Of a stretch of 64,000 nt of DNA, positions 10,316 through 21,688 are shown piece by piece; the first letter of the stretch is position 1; each line of letters starts with the position of its first letter. Made by a program: the position numbers and the translations under genes. The notes under the pieces are model-generated. The model was not told the DNA's origin. It saw only the letters and a program-made list of their open reading frames with translations, and ran no database searches. This DNA is from Prionace glauca (taxonomy: Eukaryota > Chordata > Chondrichthyes > Carcharhiniformes > Carcharhinidae). The stretch is taken from positions 68,997,477 to 69,061,476 of the forward strand of contig CM075760.1 of the NCBI GenBank assembly GCA_037974335.1, written 5' to 3'.

Positions 10316-10560
10316 TTCTGGGGTTGGATTCTGCTGTTGTCCATCACATCCAGTACTAAAGCATGTTCATTCTGACAGTTGGTAAAGTGAGAGTGTTTCT
10401 CTGGCTAGTCTCAGAACTTTGCTTCTAGGGGCTGATGCTCTTTGAACCTGTGAGTGAACATTTCCACTTATCCACAATAGCTTATGAAGTACATTTATTT
10501 TATCCTGGATAGCAAATACTGTTCTTCATACCACAACAGGTAGATCTGAAATAAATACAT
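10316..10560 (+). other. 3' UTR of ZNF locus 2
   Basis: Conserved family 3' UTR: GTTGGATTCTGCTGTTG, GCATGTTCATTCTGACAG, GGGGCTGATGCTCTTTG. An AATAAA lies at about 10550. Confidence 0.6.
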
Positions 10561-10564
10561 TTGT

Positions 10565-11160
10565 CAGTTTCATCGAGACTACAACACATGGCCAGGCACA
10601 TCAGCCCAATTGGTCTGTGTTAGTATTTATGCTCCTCATGAGCCTCCACCCACCCCCCTCCATCTCCCCCATCAGCATATCCTTTTATTCCTTTCTCCCT
10701 CATGTATGTATCTCGCTTCCCCTTCAGTGTATTCACGCTGTTCACCTCAACCACTCGCTGTGGTAGTGAGTTCCATATTCTCATCACTCATTGGGTAAAC
10801 AGGTTTCTCATGAAATATTTGTTGGATAATTGAACTGCTTTGTAATCTTTAAGACCTTTCATCAGGTCACCCGTCATTTTCTTTTGAGTGAAAAGCCACC
10901 TTGGCCTTTCCTGAAGGTTAAATGTCCTCAGTTCTTCAATATTACAGAACAATATTGACGGGCTGATCAGATCCGTGGCAAATGTCCAAAGATGTGTGGG
11001 TTAGGTTAATGGACCATGCTAAATTAACCTTAGTGTGAGGGGGATTAGCAGGGTAAATGTGTTGAGTTATGGAAATAAGGCCTGGGTGGGATTGTGGTTG
11101 GTATAGATTCGATGGGTTGAATGGCCTCCTTCTGCACTGTAGGAATTTTATGAAATGGAA
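10565..11160. mobile_element. LINE fragment (-) followed by a SINE tail (+)
   Basis: 10570-10950 is the 3' region of a worn CR1-like LINE on the minus strand. 10985-11150 is the 3' half of an HE1-like SINE (AAAGATGTGTGGGTTAGG, then GATTCGATGGGTTGAATGG). Confidence 0.6.
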
Positions 11161-11399
11161 TTTAACCCTGAAAACTGTGAGGTGATGCATCTATTCATGA
11201 AATGTTACTTTATTAACTACCTACTGGTCAGTAACTAATGATTAAGTGGTGATCCTTAATTGAACTGCAATTAATTAATCAATAAATCTTAAATATTACA
11301 AGACTGAGTTTTATTTGCTGTAAAAATGTAATATTTTAATTACTGTGTATGTAAATGTGCAATGAAGATAAAGATGGAGTTGTATCCAACACAAAGAAA

Positions 11400-12775
11400 G
11401 ATAGTTGTTGGAGGTCAGTCATCTCAGCTCTAGGACATCACTGCAGGAGATCGTCAGGTTACTATCCCAGGCCTAACCATCTTTAACTGCTTCATTAGTG
11501 ACCTTCCCTCCATCATAAGGTCAGAAGTGGGGATGTTTGCTGATAATTGCACAATGTTCAGCACCATTTGTGACTCCTCAGATACTGAGGCAGTGTATGC
11601 TCAATTTGCAGCAAGATCTGGACAATATCCAGCCTTGGGCTGACAAATGCCAAATAACATTCATGCCACACAAGTGCCAGACAATGACCATCTCCAACAA
11701 GAAAAAGTTAAAGTGAAGTTTATTTAATAGTCACAAGTTGGCTTACATTAACACAGCAATGAAGTTACTGTGAAAATCTCCCAGTCACCGCACCCCAGCA
11801 CCAGGTTGGATACACCGAGAGTGTTTAACATGGCCAATGTAGCTACCAAGCACATCTTTGGACCATGGAAGGAAACCGGAGCACCCGATGGAAACCCATG
11901 CAGACATGGGGAGAATGTGCAAACTCCACACAGTGATCCAAAATGGGAATCGAACCTGGGTCCCTGGCACAGTGAGGCTGCAGTGCTAACCACTGTGCCA
12001 CCGTGCCGCCCTCAGGAAAGAATCTAAGCATTCTCCCTGCCATTCAATGGCTTTCAAGTGCTGAAACCCGCACTATCAACATCCTAGAAGTTAAGATTGA
12101 TCAGAAACTGAACTGGACTAGTCATATAAATACAGTGGCAGTAAGAGCAGGTCAGAGGCTGTGAATTCTGTGGTGAATAATTCAACTCCTGAACTCCCCC
12201 ACCTCCCCCTCATCTCCCCATTCCCCCAAAAGCCTGTCCACCATCTACAGGGCACAAGTCAGGACTGCAATGGAATGCTCTCCACTTGACCGAATGAGTG
12301 CAGCTCTAACAACACAAGAAGCTTAACAGTATCCAAGACAAAACAACCACCTTTATTAGCGAGCTATCCACAAACATTCAATCTCTCCACCGATGATGCA
12401 CAGTAGTAGCAGGGTGTATCATCTACAAGATACACTGCAGGAACTAAGCAAGATTCTTTGAACAGCATTTTGCAAACCCACAGATTCCACCATCTAGAAG
12501 GACAAGGGGCAGCAGACACATGGGGAACATCACCACTTGGAGGTTCCCCTCAAACCACTCACCATCCTAACTTGGAAACATATCAGCTGTTCCTTTACTG
12601 TCACTAGGACAAAATTCTGAAACATACTCCGTAAGAGCACTATAGATGGTCCTACACCACATAGACTGCAGTGTTTGAAGAAGGCAGCTCACCAACACCT
12701 TCTCAAGGGCAATTAGGGATAAGCAGTAAATGCTGGCCTGGTCAGCGAAATCCTCACCCCTGGAATTTAAAAAAA
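11400..12775 (+). mobile_element. L2-like LINE, decayed, interrupted by a SINE
   Basis: Reads as RT-like relics (a FADN-like box near 11540, DKCQxxF near 11645, then a VKIDQKLNWTSHI-like stretch near 12095). It ends with CTTCTCAAGGGCAATTAGGG, then TAAATGCTGGCCTGG. Many stops. The sequence matches no CR1-like copy in the window, so it is a separate LINE family. Confidence 0.55.
11703..12014 (-). mobile_element. HE1-like SINE nested in the L2-like LINE
   Basis: Minus-strand head GGGCGGCACGGTGGCACAG with B-box-like GGTTCGATTCCC. Well preserved, hence younger than its host LINE. Confidence 0.85.
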
Positions 12776-12839
12776 AAAGATGTACTAGCAAGAGAAACAT
12801 TCAAGGTCTGACTACACTCAATTTGAAGCTTTATGACTT

Positions 12840-13118
12840 AGTTTAAATTTATTTATTTATTATAAGTAGGCTTACATTAACACTGCAGTGAAGTTACTCT
12901 GAAAATCCCCTAGTCTCCACACTCTGCACCTGTTTGGGTACACTGAGGGAGAATTTAGCATGGTCAATGCACCTAACCAGCACATCTTTCGGACTGTGGG
13001 AGGTAACCCAAGCAGACATGGGGAGAATGTGCGGATTCCACAGACAGTGACTCAAGCTGGGAATTGCACCCTGGTCCCTGGCACTGTGAAGCAGCAATGC
13101 TAACCACTGTGCTGCCCC
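12840..13118 (-). mobile_element. HE1-like SINE
   Basis: Minus-strand head GGGGCAGCACAGTGGTTAG with the family body and an AATAAATAAAT-type 3' end. Confidence 0.8.
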
Positions 13119-13254
13119 AAGGGATTGTTTAGAATCAGAGATGATGTGAAACAGTTCTATTGTATTCCAGTCTCAGATAAGAACAAGTGGTTGATGATAA
13201 TTAGGGATCAATTAAATTAATAATTTATGTGTAATATACGGACTGGATTCGCTT

Positions 13255-13783
13255 CCTTAATGAGAAAAGAAATGGAAAGGGGGAAACATTGATTTCCTCC
13301 CAGATGCTGCACAGAGGAGGAAGTTTCACTCTGAAGCTCATCGGCCAACCTCCGCATTGTGATGTCACAATAGAGCCCTGTGACTCAGCCAATAGAAATC
13401 ACTCTGCTCCGTGGTGACGTCTAAGTCTTCCAGTGCGCAGGCCCGGGCGCGCGGACCCGGGAGCTCCGCCCCAACCCGTTGCTCCCCTCCCCCTTCCCCT
13501 CCTCGAGCCAAGGTTTCCAGACAAGCGGCTGGCGGCTCCGGCCAGAGCGAGAAGCCGCTCGGTCATCTCCCCCTCCCCCCAGGCCGGGACTGCGCATGTC
13601 CAAGGGAGAAGGGAAGCTGCGCATGTGCGTGTCCACCCTCTGACCTGCATGTTGAGGTGTTAACCAATGGGGAGAGTTGGAAGACCAGAAGAACTCTGGT
13701 CTTTCAGCCAATCAGGGCGGGGATTTTGTGTGACTGAAGATTGAGCTTCAGACAGACTCAAAGTTCCACTGACTCCAACATCT
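13255..13783. promoter_or_regulatory. Two-armed ZNF promoter 2 with exon 1 (+)
   Basis: The left arm (13255-13345) is an inverted exon 1/intron segment (GGGGGAAACATTGATTTCC, AGGAGGAAGTTTCACTCTG). The middle holds a CRE-like TGATGTCACAAT, CCAAT boxes (CAGCCAATAGAAATC; CAGCCAATCAGGGCG), TGACGTC, GC-rich sequence and NRF1-like GCGCATGTGCG. The right arm is exon 1, ending CAACATCT at 13783 with donor GTGAGTAAAAC. It should drive locus 3 at 19.4 kb. No surviving minus-strand partner is seen to the left. Confidence 0.75.
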
Positions 13784-13904
13784 GTGAGTAAAACTCTTTC
13801 TTTTCCCCCCTTTCTATTTCTTTTCTCATTCTGGGGGAAACTGGGGACTTGCAGCAACTGAAGGGAAAGGAAGTGAATCCAGGGAGGATGCAGACTCTGA
13901 CCAA

Positions 13905-14018
13905 AACACTATTAGTTTTAACTTAGTTATAGATAAAGATAGGGGGACTCCACAGGTTAAGGCCCTGAACTGGAGCAGGGCCAATTTTGTGGACATTAGG
14001 CAGGATCTAGCAGATATT
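13905..14018 (+). mobile_element. Small LINE fragment (EN-RT linker)
   Basis: Translates to a stretch like ALNWSRANFVDIRQDL, resembling the linker between endonuclease and RT of CR1-like elements. It abuts the next LINE. Confidence 0.4.
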
Positions 14019-14020
14019 GA

Positions 14021-15014
14021 TCATAGAACATTACAGCGCAGAACAGGCCCTTCGGCCCACGATGTTGCACCGACCAGTTACAAAACAATGACCCACTAGC
14101 CTAAACCAATTCCTTTTCGTCCGTAAACCTATCCACAGATCTCTTAAACGCCCCCAAACTAGGTGCATTTACAACTGCAGCTGGCAGGGCATTCCAGTCC
14201 CTCACCACTCTCTGGGTAAAGAACCTACCCCTGACATCAGTCCTATAACTACCCCCCCTTAATTTAAAGTCATGCCCCCTCGTGCTAGCTTTCTCCATCC
14301 GAGGAAAAAGGCTATCACTATCTACCCTGTCTAAACCTCTAATCATCTTATATGTTTCAATGAGGTCCCCTCTTAGCCGCCTTCTTTCCAGCGAAAACAA
14401 CCCCAAATCTCTCAGTCTCTCCTCATAGGATCTCCCCTCCATACCAGGCAACATCCTGGTAAACCTCCTCTGCACCCTCTCCAAAGCCTCCACATCCTTC
14501 CTGTAATGTGGGGACCAGAACTGCACACAAAACTCCAAGTGCATCCGCACCAGAGTTGTGTACAGTTGCATCATGACGCTGTGATTCCTAAATTCAATCC
14601 CCCTACCAATAAACGCCAAGACACCGTATGCCTTCTTAACAACCTTATCTACTTGATTCCCAACTTTCAGGGATCTATGTACACATACACCTAGATCCCT
14701 CTGCTCCTCCACACTATTCAAAGTCCTCCCGTTAGCTGTATACTCAACACATCTGTTATTCCTACCGAAATGAATTACCTCACACTTCTCCACATTAAAC
14801 TCCATCCGCCACCTCACAGCCCAGCTCTGCAACCATTCTAAGTCACCCTGCAAACTATGACACCCTTCCTCACAATCTACCACACCTCCGACTTTGGTGT
14901 CATCAGCAAACTTACTAACCACCCAACTATACCCTCATCCAGATCATTAATAAAAATTACAAACAGCAGTGGCCCCAAGACAGATCCCTGAGGCACACCA
15001 CTCGTAACCGAACT
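14021..15014 (-). mobile_element. CR1-like LINE, 5'-truncated
   Basis: The minus-strand 3' end is at 14021 (GGGCCGAAGGGCCTGTTCTG, then ATGTTCTATG). The ORF at 14101-14922 is open for about 270 codons from [11 protein letters not shown] through LGVCVHRSLKVG, FCVQFWSPHYRKD, RRLRGDLIETYK and FFTQRVVRDWN. A second copy of the family lies at 16.06 kb. Confidence 0.85.
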
Positions 15015-15224
15015 CATGTGAAAATGTTTTGAAAGGAAAAGAATGACTGGCAAATGTGAGGCTTTTAAAAGTGTGATAAAGAGTCCAGGGGTAGTATATT
15101 CCTGTTACAGTGAAGGGAAAGAATGGTTAATGGAAGGATCCCTGGCTGACAGGGGTCACTGAGGCTTTAGTCAGGTAAAAGAAGGAAGCACACATTGGGA
15201 TTAGATAATTAGGGAGAAGTGAAT

Positions 15225-15437
15225 CCCTCAATGCCTGGAACAAGCTGCCAGAGGTAGCAGTAGAGCCAGGTGCAATTTTGGCTTTTAAATAGGATTACAC
15301 GGTTACATAGTGAGATGGCTATGGAGAGATATGGACCAAACGTGACAGTTGGGAATTGCTTAGCCATTCTTAAAAAAGGGCTGCATGAACAAGTTGGGCC
15401 ACAGGGTCTGTTTCATCGTTGTAGACCTCTATGACTA
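15225..15437 (+). mobile_element. CR1-like LINE 3' end
   Basis: GGAACAAGCTGCCAGAGGTAG, CTATGGAGAGATATGGACC, then GTAGACCTCTATGACTATGA. The same 3' end occurs at 53.3-53.46/54.31-54.35 kb. Confidence 0.6.
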
Positions 15438-15811
15438 TGAAGCACACAAGGCAACACTTAAGAAGAAATCAGCAGGGCAAAAAGAGGGTATGATATGGAC
15501 CTGGCAGGTATGGTTAAAGAAAATCCCAAGAGGTTGTATAACTATATTAAGAATAAAACGGTGGCTAGAGAGAGAATAGGTCCCCTGAAAAATCAACATA
15601 GCCATCTGAGCATGGAGCCAGAGGAGATGGGTGAGATTTTTAAAGAATATTTCTCCTTGGTGTTTACTGAGGAGAACATGATGGGTGCTAAAGCAATAAG
15701 GGGAACAAGTGGTGATGCCTCAGACCACATGCATATTACTAGGGAGGAGCTATTGCAGTCTTAAAGTGCATTAAGGTGGACAAATCTTCTGGGCCTGATC
15801 AACGCCTCTAC
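15437..15811 (+). mobile_element. LINE fragment, N-terminal RT region
   Basis: Two frames read VKENPKRLYNYIKNK, ARERIGPLK, EPEEMGEIFKEYFSLVF and then DKSSGPDQ. This aligns with the AGKIKENPKAFYKYVKGKR to DKSPGPDG part of the longer LINE copy at 38.5-39.7 kb. It is cut off at 15811 by the next repeat. Confidence 0.7.
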
Positions 15812-18458
15812 TTTCTCTGGAAACTAAGGAAATTTGGTATTTCGTCTGTGACTCTCACCAACTTTTACAGATGTGCCCATAGGGAGCATTCTTTCTGGTT
15901 ATATCACAGATTGGTATGGCTCCTGCTTGGCCCAAGACCACAAGAAACTACAAAGTCATAGAATCGTAGAGGTTTACAGCATGGAAACAGGCCCTTCAGC
16001 CCAACTCATCCATGCTGTCCCTTTTTTAACTCCAAAGCTAGTCCTAATTGCCCACATTCATAGAACATAGAACATTACAGCACAGAACAGGCCCTTCGGC
16101 CCACGATGTTGCGCCGACCAGTTACAAAAACAATGACCCACTAGCCTATACCAATCCCTTTTCGTCCATAAACCTATCTACAGATCTCTTAAACGCCCCC
16201 AAACTAGGCGCATTTACAACTGCAGCAGGCAGGGCATTCCAATCCCTCACCACTCGCTGGGTAAAGAACCTAACCCTGACATCCGTCCTGTGGCTACCCC
16301 CCCCTTAATTTAAAGCCATGCCCCCTCATGCTAGCTTTCTCCATCCGAGGAAAAAGGCTATCACTGTCCACCCTATCTAAACCTCTAATCATCTTATATG
16401 TTTCAATAAGATCCCCTCTTAGCTGCCTTCTTTCCAACGAAAACAACCCCAAATCCCTCAGTCTCTACTCATAGGACCTTCCCACCATACCAGGCAACAT
16501 CCTATTAAACCTCCTCTGCACCCTCTCCAAAGCCTCCATATCCTTCCAGTAATGTGGGGACCAGAACTGCACACAATACTCCAAGTGCGGCCGTACCAGA
16601 GTAGTGTACAGTTGCAACATGACGCTGCGACTCTTAAATTCCATCCCCCTACCAATAAACGCCAAGACATAGTACGCCTTCTTAACAACCTTATCTACTT
16701 GATTCCCAACTTTCAGGGATCTGTGTACACATACACCTAGATCCCTCTGTTCATCCACACTATTCAAAGTCCTCCCGTTAGCCCTATACTAGACACATTC
16801 AGTCCATGTTCCTTTATACCCATCGTACCCATGTAACTGTCCTTTCACTTTTTAAAAGATGAAATGTACCTGCCTCTACTACTATCTCTGGCAGCTTATT
16901 CCAGACACCCACCATCCTTTGTGTGGAAAAATTGCCCCTCTGATCCTCTTGTTTCTCTACCCTCTTACCTTAAACCTGTGCCCACTAGTTTTGGACTCCC
17001 CTACATTTGGGAAAAGATATTGAGTATCTAGCTGATCTATCCCTGTCATTATTTTATAGACCTCTATAAGATCACCGCTAAGCCTCCTACGCTCCAGAGA
17101 AAGAAGTCCCAGTCTATCCAGCCTTTCCTTACAACTCAAACCATCAAATCCCGGTAGCATTCTAGTAAATCTTTTCTGCACTCTTTCTTGTTTAACAATA
17201 TCCTTTCTATAATAGGGTGACCAGAACTCTACACACTATTCCAAGTGTGCCCTTAGCAATGTCTTTTATAACTTCAACAAGACATCCCAACTCCTGCATT
17301 CATGTTCTGACCAATGAAACCAAGCATGCCAAATGCCGCCTTCACCATTCTGTCCACCTGTGACACCCCTTTCAAGTAGCTATGAACCTATACTCCTAGA
17401 TCTCTTTATTCTATAACTCTCCTCAATGCCCAACCATTCACTGAATAAATCCTGTCCTGGTTCAATCTACCACAATACATCACCTTGCATTTATCTAAAT
17501 TAAACTCCATCTGCCATTTGTCAGTCCACTGGCCCAATTGATCAAGATCCCGTTGCAATCCTAGATAACCTTCACTGTCCACAATGCCATCAATCTTGAT
17601 GTCATCTGTAAAATTAATAACCATGCCTCCTATATTCCCATCCAAATCGTTAATGTAAGTGACAATTAACAGTGGGCCCTGCACTGATCTGTGAGGCACA
17701 CTACTGGTCCCAACCCTCCACAATCACCCTCTATCTTCTGTCATCAAGCCCATTTTGTATCCATTTGGCTACCTTACCCTGGATCCCGTGAGATTTAACT
17801 TAATGAAACAACCTACCATTTGTCAAAGGCCTTGCTGAAGTCCGTGCAGACAACATCAACTGCACTACCCTCATCAACCTTGGTTACCCTTTTAAAAAAC
17901 TCAAATTTGTGAGACACGATTTTCCATTCACAAAGCCATGCTGTCCCTAATCAGTCCTTGTGTCTCTAAATGCGTGTAGATCCTGTCTGTCAAAATACCT
18001 TCTAGCAACTTAGCCACTACAGATGTGAGGTCACCAGCCTGTGGTTCCCAGGCTTTTCCCTGCAGCCCTTCTTAAACAAAGACACAACGTTTGCCATTCT
18101 CCAATCTTCAGGCACCTCACCTGTGACTATCCATGATTCAAATATCTCTGCTAGGGTCCAGCAATTTCCACCCTAGCCTCCCACAATGTCCTGGAATACA
18201 CTTCATCAGGTCCCAGGGATTTAGCTAATTTGATGCGCTTTAAGACTTCCACCACCTCCTCTGGTTATGTGTACACTCGTCAGGACATCACTATTTATTT
18301 CCCAAGTTCTCTAACATCCGTGCTTTTCTCAACAAAGGATTTCTCGAAGGATTGTGAGTGAAACCCTGCCAACATCACACAAACCTGCCTCCTATCCATT
18401 ATCTCTGTGTACACATCTGGCTGCCTCGGAAAAGCAGCCAGCATAATCAGTTATTAGT
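15812..18458. mobile_element. Nested repeat block: L2-like (+) containing LINE-B (-) containing a CR1-like LINE (-)
   Basis: Outer element: 15812-15956 and about 18350-18458 (+), matching the unbroken copy at 39.98-40.44 kb (CTTTCTGGTTATATCACAG, then CTGCCTC...CAGCATAATCA). Middle element: LINE-B (-), 15957-16060 and 16794-18350, including a worn RT at 17406-17723. Inner element: 16061-16793 (-), the same family as 14021-15014, flanked by ACATTC on both sides. The order gives relative ages directly. Confidence 0.7.
16061..16793 (-). mobile_element. CR1-like LINE, inner copy of the nest
   Basis: Minus-strand relics LGVCVHRSLKVG, LEYCVQFWSPHY and RRFNRMLPG, ending GGGCCGAAGGGCCTG. Flanked by ACATTC target duplications within LINE-B. 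Confidence 0.8.
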
Positions 18459-18469
18459 CGACCTATAAA

Positions 18470-18665
18470 GCATCATTGGGATTTAGCTGACTTGACCATA
18501 TTCCTATAGCTATTCAGTCATTAAAGACACAGTCATGGAGCATTAAACTTGCCGAGCAGAGCCTTGTGTATCAACACACAGGTAGCTACTTTGTGAGACT
18601 GCTAGCAATACAGACAAATCAGAGATAAGAATGTCTTGAGTGGAGAGATTCATTGTGAACGCTCA
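18470..18665. repeat. Duplicated segment shared with 24.48-24.70 kb
   Basis: GGGATTTAGCTGACTTGACC, GAGCATTAAACTTGCCGAGC and AAATCAGAGATAAGAATGTC all recur in order, with small changes, at 24.48-24.70 kb. It precedes an inverted ZNF intron segment in both places, so it marks a segmental duplication of the ZNF unit. Confidence 0.65.
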
Positions 18666-19101
18666 GGGATGATTGATAAGATGTAAAAATTCTGTGATTC
18701 TAATGAATATTCTTTTGTCCGTCGTTTCCCCAAAAGCTGTAAGTCTCCATCCCACACACTCTCCCTCCATTCTCACTCTGCTGTATCTAATATTCACCCT
18801 CCCAATTCTCCTGATGGTGCTGATTGACAGATCCATCACTGCTTACTGTCCTGGACACAGAAATCATAAGAAACAGGAGCTGCAGTTGGCCATTCAGCCT
18901 TTTGAACTGCCTCAATTATTCACTGCGAATTGACCAATCTATCGCAGCATCATTTCCCACACTAACCCCCAGATAGGGAGAGAATAGAGCCAATGTTTTG
19001 AGTTTGGAGAGAGGAAAGAACATTCCATAGAAACTAGAATTGTCTGTTCTTAATTTCTATCCTGTACTGACACTGATGACTTCTGTAAACTTGTTTTACA
19101 G

Positions 19102-19420
19102 GATATTGAAAGAGAAATCAGAGGCCAAAATCTCAAACATCACGCCTAGATCTGACAAAGTCATATTCTTTGGGACCTGAATATCATTGGCCTTTGAAAT
19201 GATTGTCCAGTCTGATGACTTGAAAAGATTTCAAACATCAGTGTGACTGGAAAAGCACCAACACAGTGACACACTCGAGTGAGAATGTTCCAGTGCACTG
19301 ACTGAAGAGCTTGAACCAGTTACACAGCCTGAATAAATATCACACCATTCACAGCGGGGAGAGACTGTTCTGTGTGTGGATGAGTCTTCAACTGGAGAGA
19401 GAGACAAGGGCACCTGCACC
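19102..19420 (+). other. Exon 2 5' UTR of ZNF locus 3, relic fingers
   Basis: Begins GATATTGAAAGAGAAATCAG after the acceptor. It contains the relic-finger string (GAACCAGTTACACAGCCTG, then ACCATTCACAGCGGGGAGAG) before the ATG. An in-frame ATG at 19376 could add 15 residues, but the conserved start is at 19421. Confidence 0.65.
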
Positions 19421-20347
19421 ATGGAGAAACCATGGAAATGTGGGGACTGTGGGAAGAGATACAGATACCCATCTGAGCTGGAAGCTCATCGGCGCAGCCA
19501 CACTGGGGAGAGACCGTTCACCTGCTCTCAGTGTGGGGAGGGATTCACTCAATTCTCCAGCCTGCAGACTCACCAGCGAGTTCATACTGGGGAGAGGCCC
19601 TTCACCTGCTCTCAGTGTGGGAAGGGATTCAGTCAGTTATCCAGCCTGTGCACACACCAGCGAGTTCATACTGGGGAGAGACCATTCACCTGCTCGCACT
19701 GTGACAAGGGGTTCAGTCAGTTATCTAACCTGCAGGCGCACCAGCGTGTTCACAGTGGGGAGAGACCATTCATTTGCTCTCAGTGTGAGAAGGAGTTCAG
19801 TCAATTAGTTAACCTGCAGACACACCAGCGTGTTCACACTGGGGAGCGACCCTTCATCTGCTCTCAGTGTGAGAAGGGATTCACTCACTTATCGAGCCTC
19901 CAGATGCACCAGCGAGTTCACACTGGGGAGAGACCATTTATCTGCTCTCAATGTGGGAAAGGATTCACTGATTTATCCACCCTGCGGAGACACCAGCGAG
20001 TTCACACCAGGGAGAAGCCGTTCACCTGCTCTGTGTGTGGGAAGGGGTTTAGTCAGTTCTCCAACCTGCAGGCACACCAGCGAGTTCACACTGGAGAGAG
20101 GCCATTCATCTGCCCTCAGTGTGGGGAAGGATTCTCTCGGTCATCCAACCTGTGGACACACCAGCGAATTCACTCTGGTGAGAAGCCATTCATCTGCTCT
20201 CAGTGTGGGAAGGGATTCACTCAGTCATCCAATCTGCAGACACACCAGCGAGTTCACACTGGGGAGAGACCGTTCACCTGCTCTCAATGTGGGAAAGGAT
20301 TCAAAGTTTCATCCCAGCTGCTGAGACACCAGCGAGTTCACAAGTGA
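19421..20347 (+). CDS. ZNF locus 3: intact 11-finger C2H2 protein
   Basis: ATG in CACCATGGAG begins [14 protein letters not shown], and the frame is open for 308 residues. There are 11 complete C2H2 fingers in a row with TGERPF or TGEKPF linkers, and the protein ends HQRVHK. There is nothing but fingers: no repressor or activator domain. It would be a sequence-specific nuclear DNA-binding protein. Helices are strongly homogenised, with FSQLSxLQxH and [10 protein letters not shown] repeating, which suggests finger-level conversion or duplication. Closest in style to the locus at 35.8 kb (shared YRxPSxLxAHRRSH first finger, QCGEGF second finger and the same 3' flank). An upstream in-frame ATG at 19376 would add 15 residues but is not family-typical. 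Expressed, if at all, from promoter 2 through a 5.3-kb intron. Confidence 0.92.
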   Translation: MEKPWKCGDCGKRYRYPSELEAHRRSHTGERPFTCSQCGEGFTQFSSLQTHQRVHTGERPFTCSQCGKGFSQLSSLCTHQRVHTGERPFTCSHCDKGFSQLSNLQAHQRVHSGERPFICSQCEKEFSQLVNLQTHQRVHTGERPFICSQCEKGFTHLSSLQMHQRVHTGERPFICSQCGKGFTDLSTLRRHQRVHTREKPFTCSVCGKGFSQFSNLQAHQRVHTGERPFICPQCGEGFSRSSNLWTHQRIHSGEKPFICSQCGKGFTQSSNLQTHQRVHTGERPFTCSQCGKGFKVSSQLLRHQRVHK

Positions 20348-21540
20348 TTCCAGGGGTTGGATTTTGCTGTTACTGTTTCTGCTCTCAGTTACATCCAGGA
20401 CTGCATTTTGTTCATTCTCACAGCTGGTCGATGAGGGGGTCGGAGGGTTTCTTTCTGCTGGGCTGGCCGGTCTCACGACTTTGCCTGCAGTGGGCTGATG
20501 CTCTTTGAGCTTTGTTGCCAATATCTGGTTTTAACCTGCACAACAATCGCAGAGTGAGAGGGTGTTAGGAAGGTCAGAGATATTTAGTCAGCATTTCTGT
20601 TTGAAACCCCCCCCAAATGTCCATCCAATTTCCTTTGTAATTGATTGTTTCCACTTCCTCCACCCTCGTAGGGAGTGGGTTCCAAGTCAATACCATTCGC
20701 TGCAGTAAAATATCCTTCCTCACATTCCTCCCCCTGCATCTCTGACTCAAAACCTTAAATCTGTGTACCCCTCGTCCTTGTCCTATCAGCGAATGGGAAC
20801 GACTTTTCTTTGTCCACCTTATCTAAACCTGTCAGAATCCTGTCCCCCTCTATCAAATCTCCCCTCCTTTGCTCCAAGGGGAACAACCCCAGACTGACAT
20901 TGACAATAAAGAACAAACTAACAGAATATGTTAATAACTGAAATCAAATGGGAATGTTGAATTTCTGTTTTAAAGAGATTGTGAATATATTGTCCTGGAC
21001 AATAATGAAATTGGGATAACTCACCTTGGTTGTGGTTGAATGGAATATATCAATCTGGTATCCACCTACAGTTAGTGAAAGTCTGGAATGTGTAGCTGGA
21101 AATTCCTCCCTAACAGCACTATGGGTGTACTTGCACTTCAGGCATTGTAGCAGTTCAGGAAGGCAGTGTTGGGGTTGACCGTGGCCGAGGCAGCTACATA
21201 CAGCCACATATTCTGTTATAGTGAAGGACTGCAGATTGAATGTGAGGCATTATGGGACTGGACTATCTTGACCACATTCCTGTGACTGCTCAGCTTCTGC
21301 AATTACGGACCATTAAAGCTGTTTAGCAGGGCCCCAACAGAGGACCTGGTGAGAATATTTACTCAGAATGAGCTAGAATTAAACTTATTCCAGGAACAGC
21401 TGGTGTTCTGCAGCTGAGAAACACGAATCTATAAAAATGGGGCCTGACAAATCTCAAACAGTGGTAAATAGTTGGTTAAGAAGCTAAGAAGTGTTCGCAG
21501 GCATTGTTTAAATAGTTTTATCATAAGTTTGTGATAAAAT
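20348..21540 (+). repeat. 3' UTR and duplicated 3' flank of ZNF locus 3
   Basis: The UTR (CAGGGGTTGGATTTTGCTG, GGGCTGATGCTCTTTGAGC) is followed by an old LINE 3' piece (20.6-20.9 kb) and a unique-looking stretch (21.0-21.5 kb: TATCCACCTACAGTTAGTG, CATTATGGGACTGGAC). The whole block recurs inverted at 33.53-34.80 kb behind locus 6. Its first part recurs at 44.51-44.87 kb behind locus 7. Confidence 0.75.
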
Positions 21541-21688
21541 CTGTGAGGGACTTGTGATCCAATAGTCAGTGGTGATGGTATACTCCAAGTAGCACTGGAC
21601 TGAAAAGCAGACCTCAGAGTAGATACTAACAGTTATAATCCTACTCCAGCATGGCTAGTGGAAAATCAGAACTTGAGTGGGGACCGGA

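Larger units (their letters stand above)
13784..19101 (+). other. Intron 1 of ZNF locus 3, packed with retroelements
   Basis: About 5.3 kb from donor 13784 to acceptor 19101 (TTGTTTTACAG). It is long because of LINE insertions at 14.0-15.0 and 15.2-18.46 kb. The 18.71-18.86 kb stretch is an inverted copy of the conserved intron tail, and 18.99-19.1 kb is the normal one. Confidence 0.65.

Noticed and set aside
14021-14922. Possible host reverse-transcriptase gene.
   Set aside because: The motif order, 5' truncation and repeated 3' tip identify it as a LINE.
19376-19420. Upstream in-frame ATG of locus 3 as the start.
   Set aside because: Paralogues start at MEKPW in a better context (CACCATGG). 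The extra residues are not conserved.
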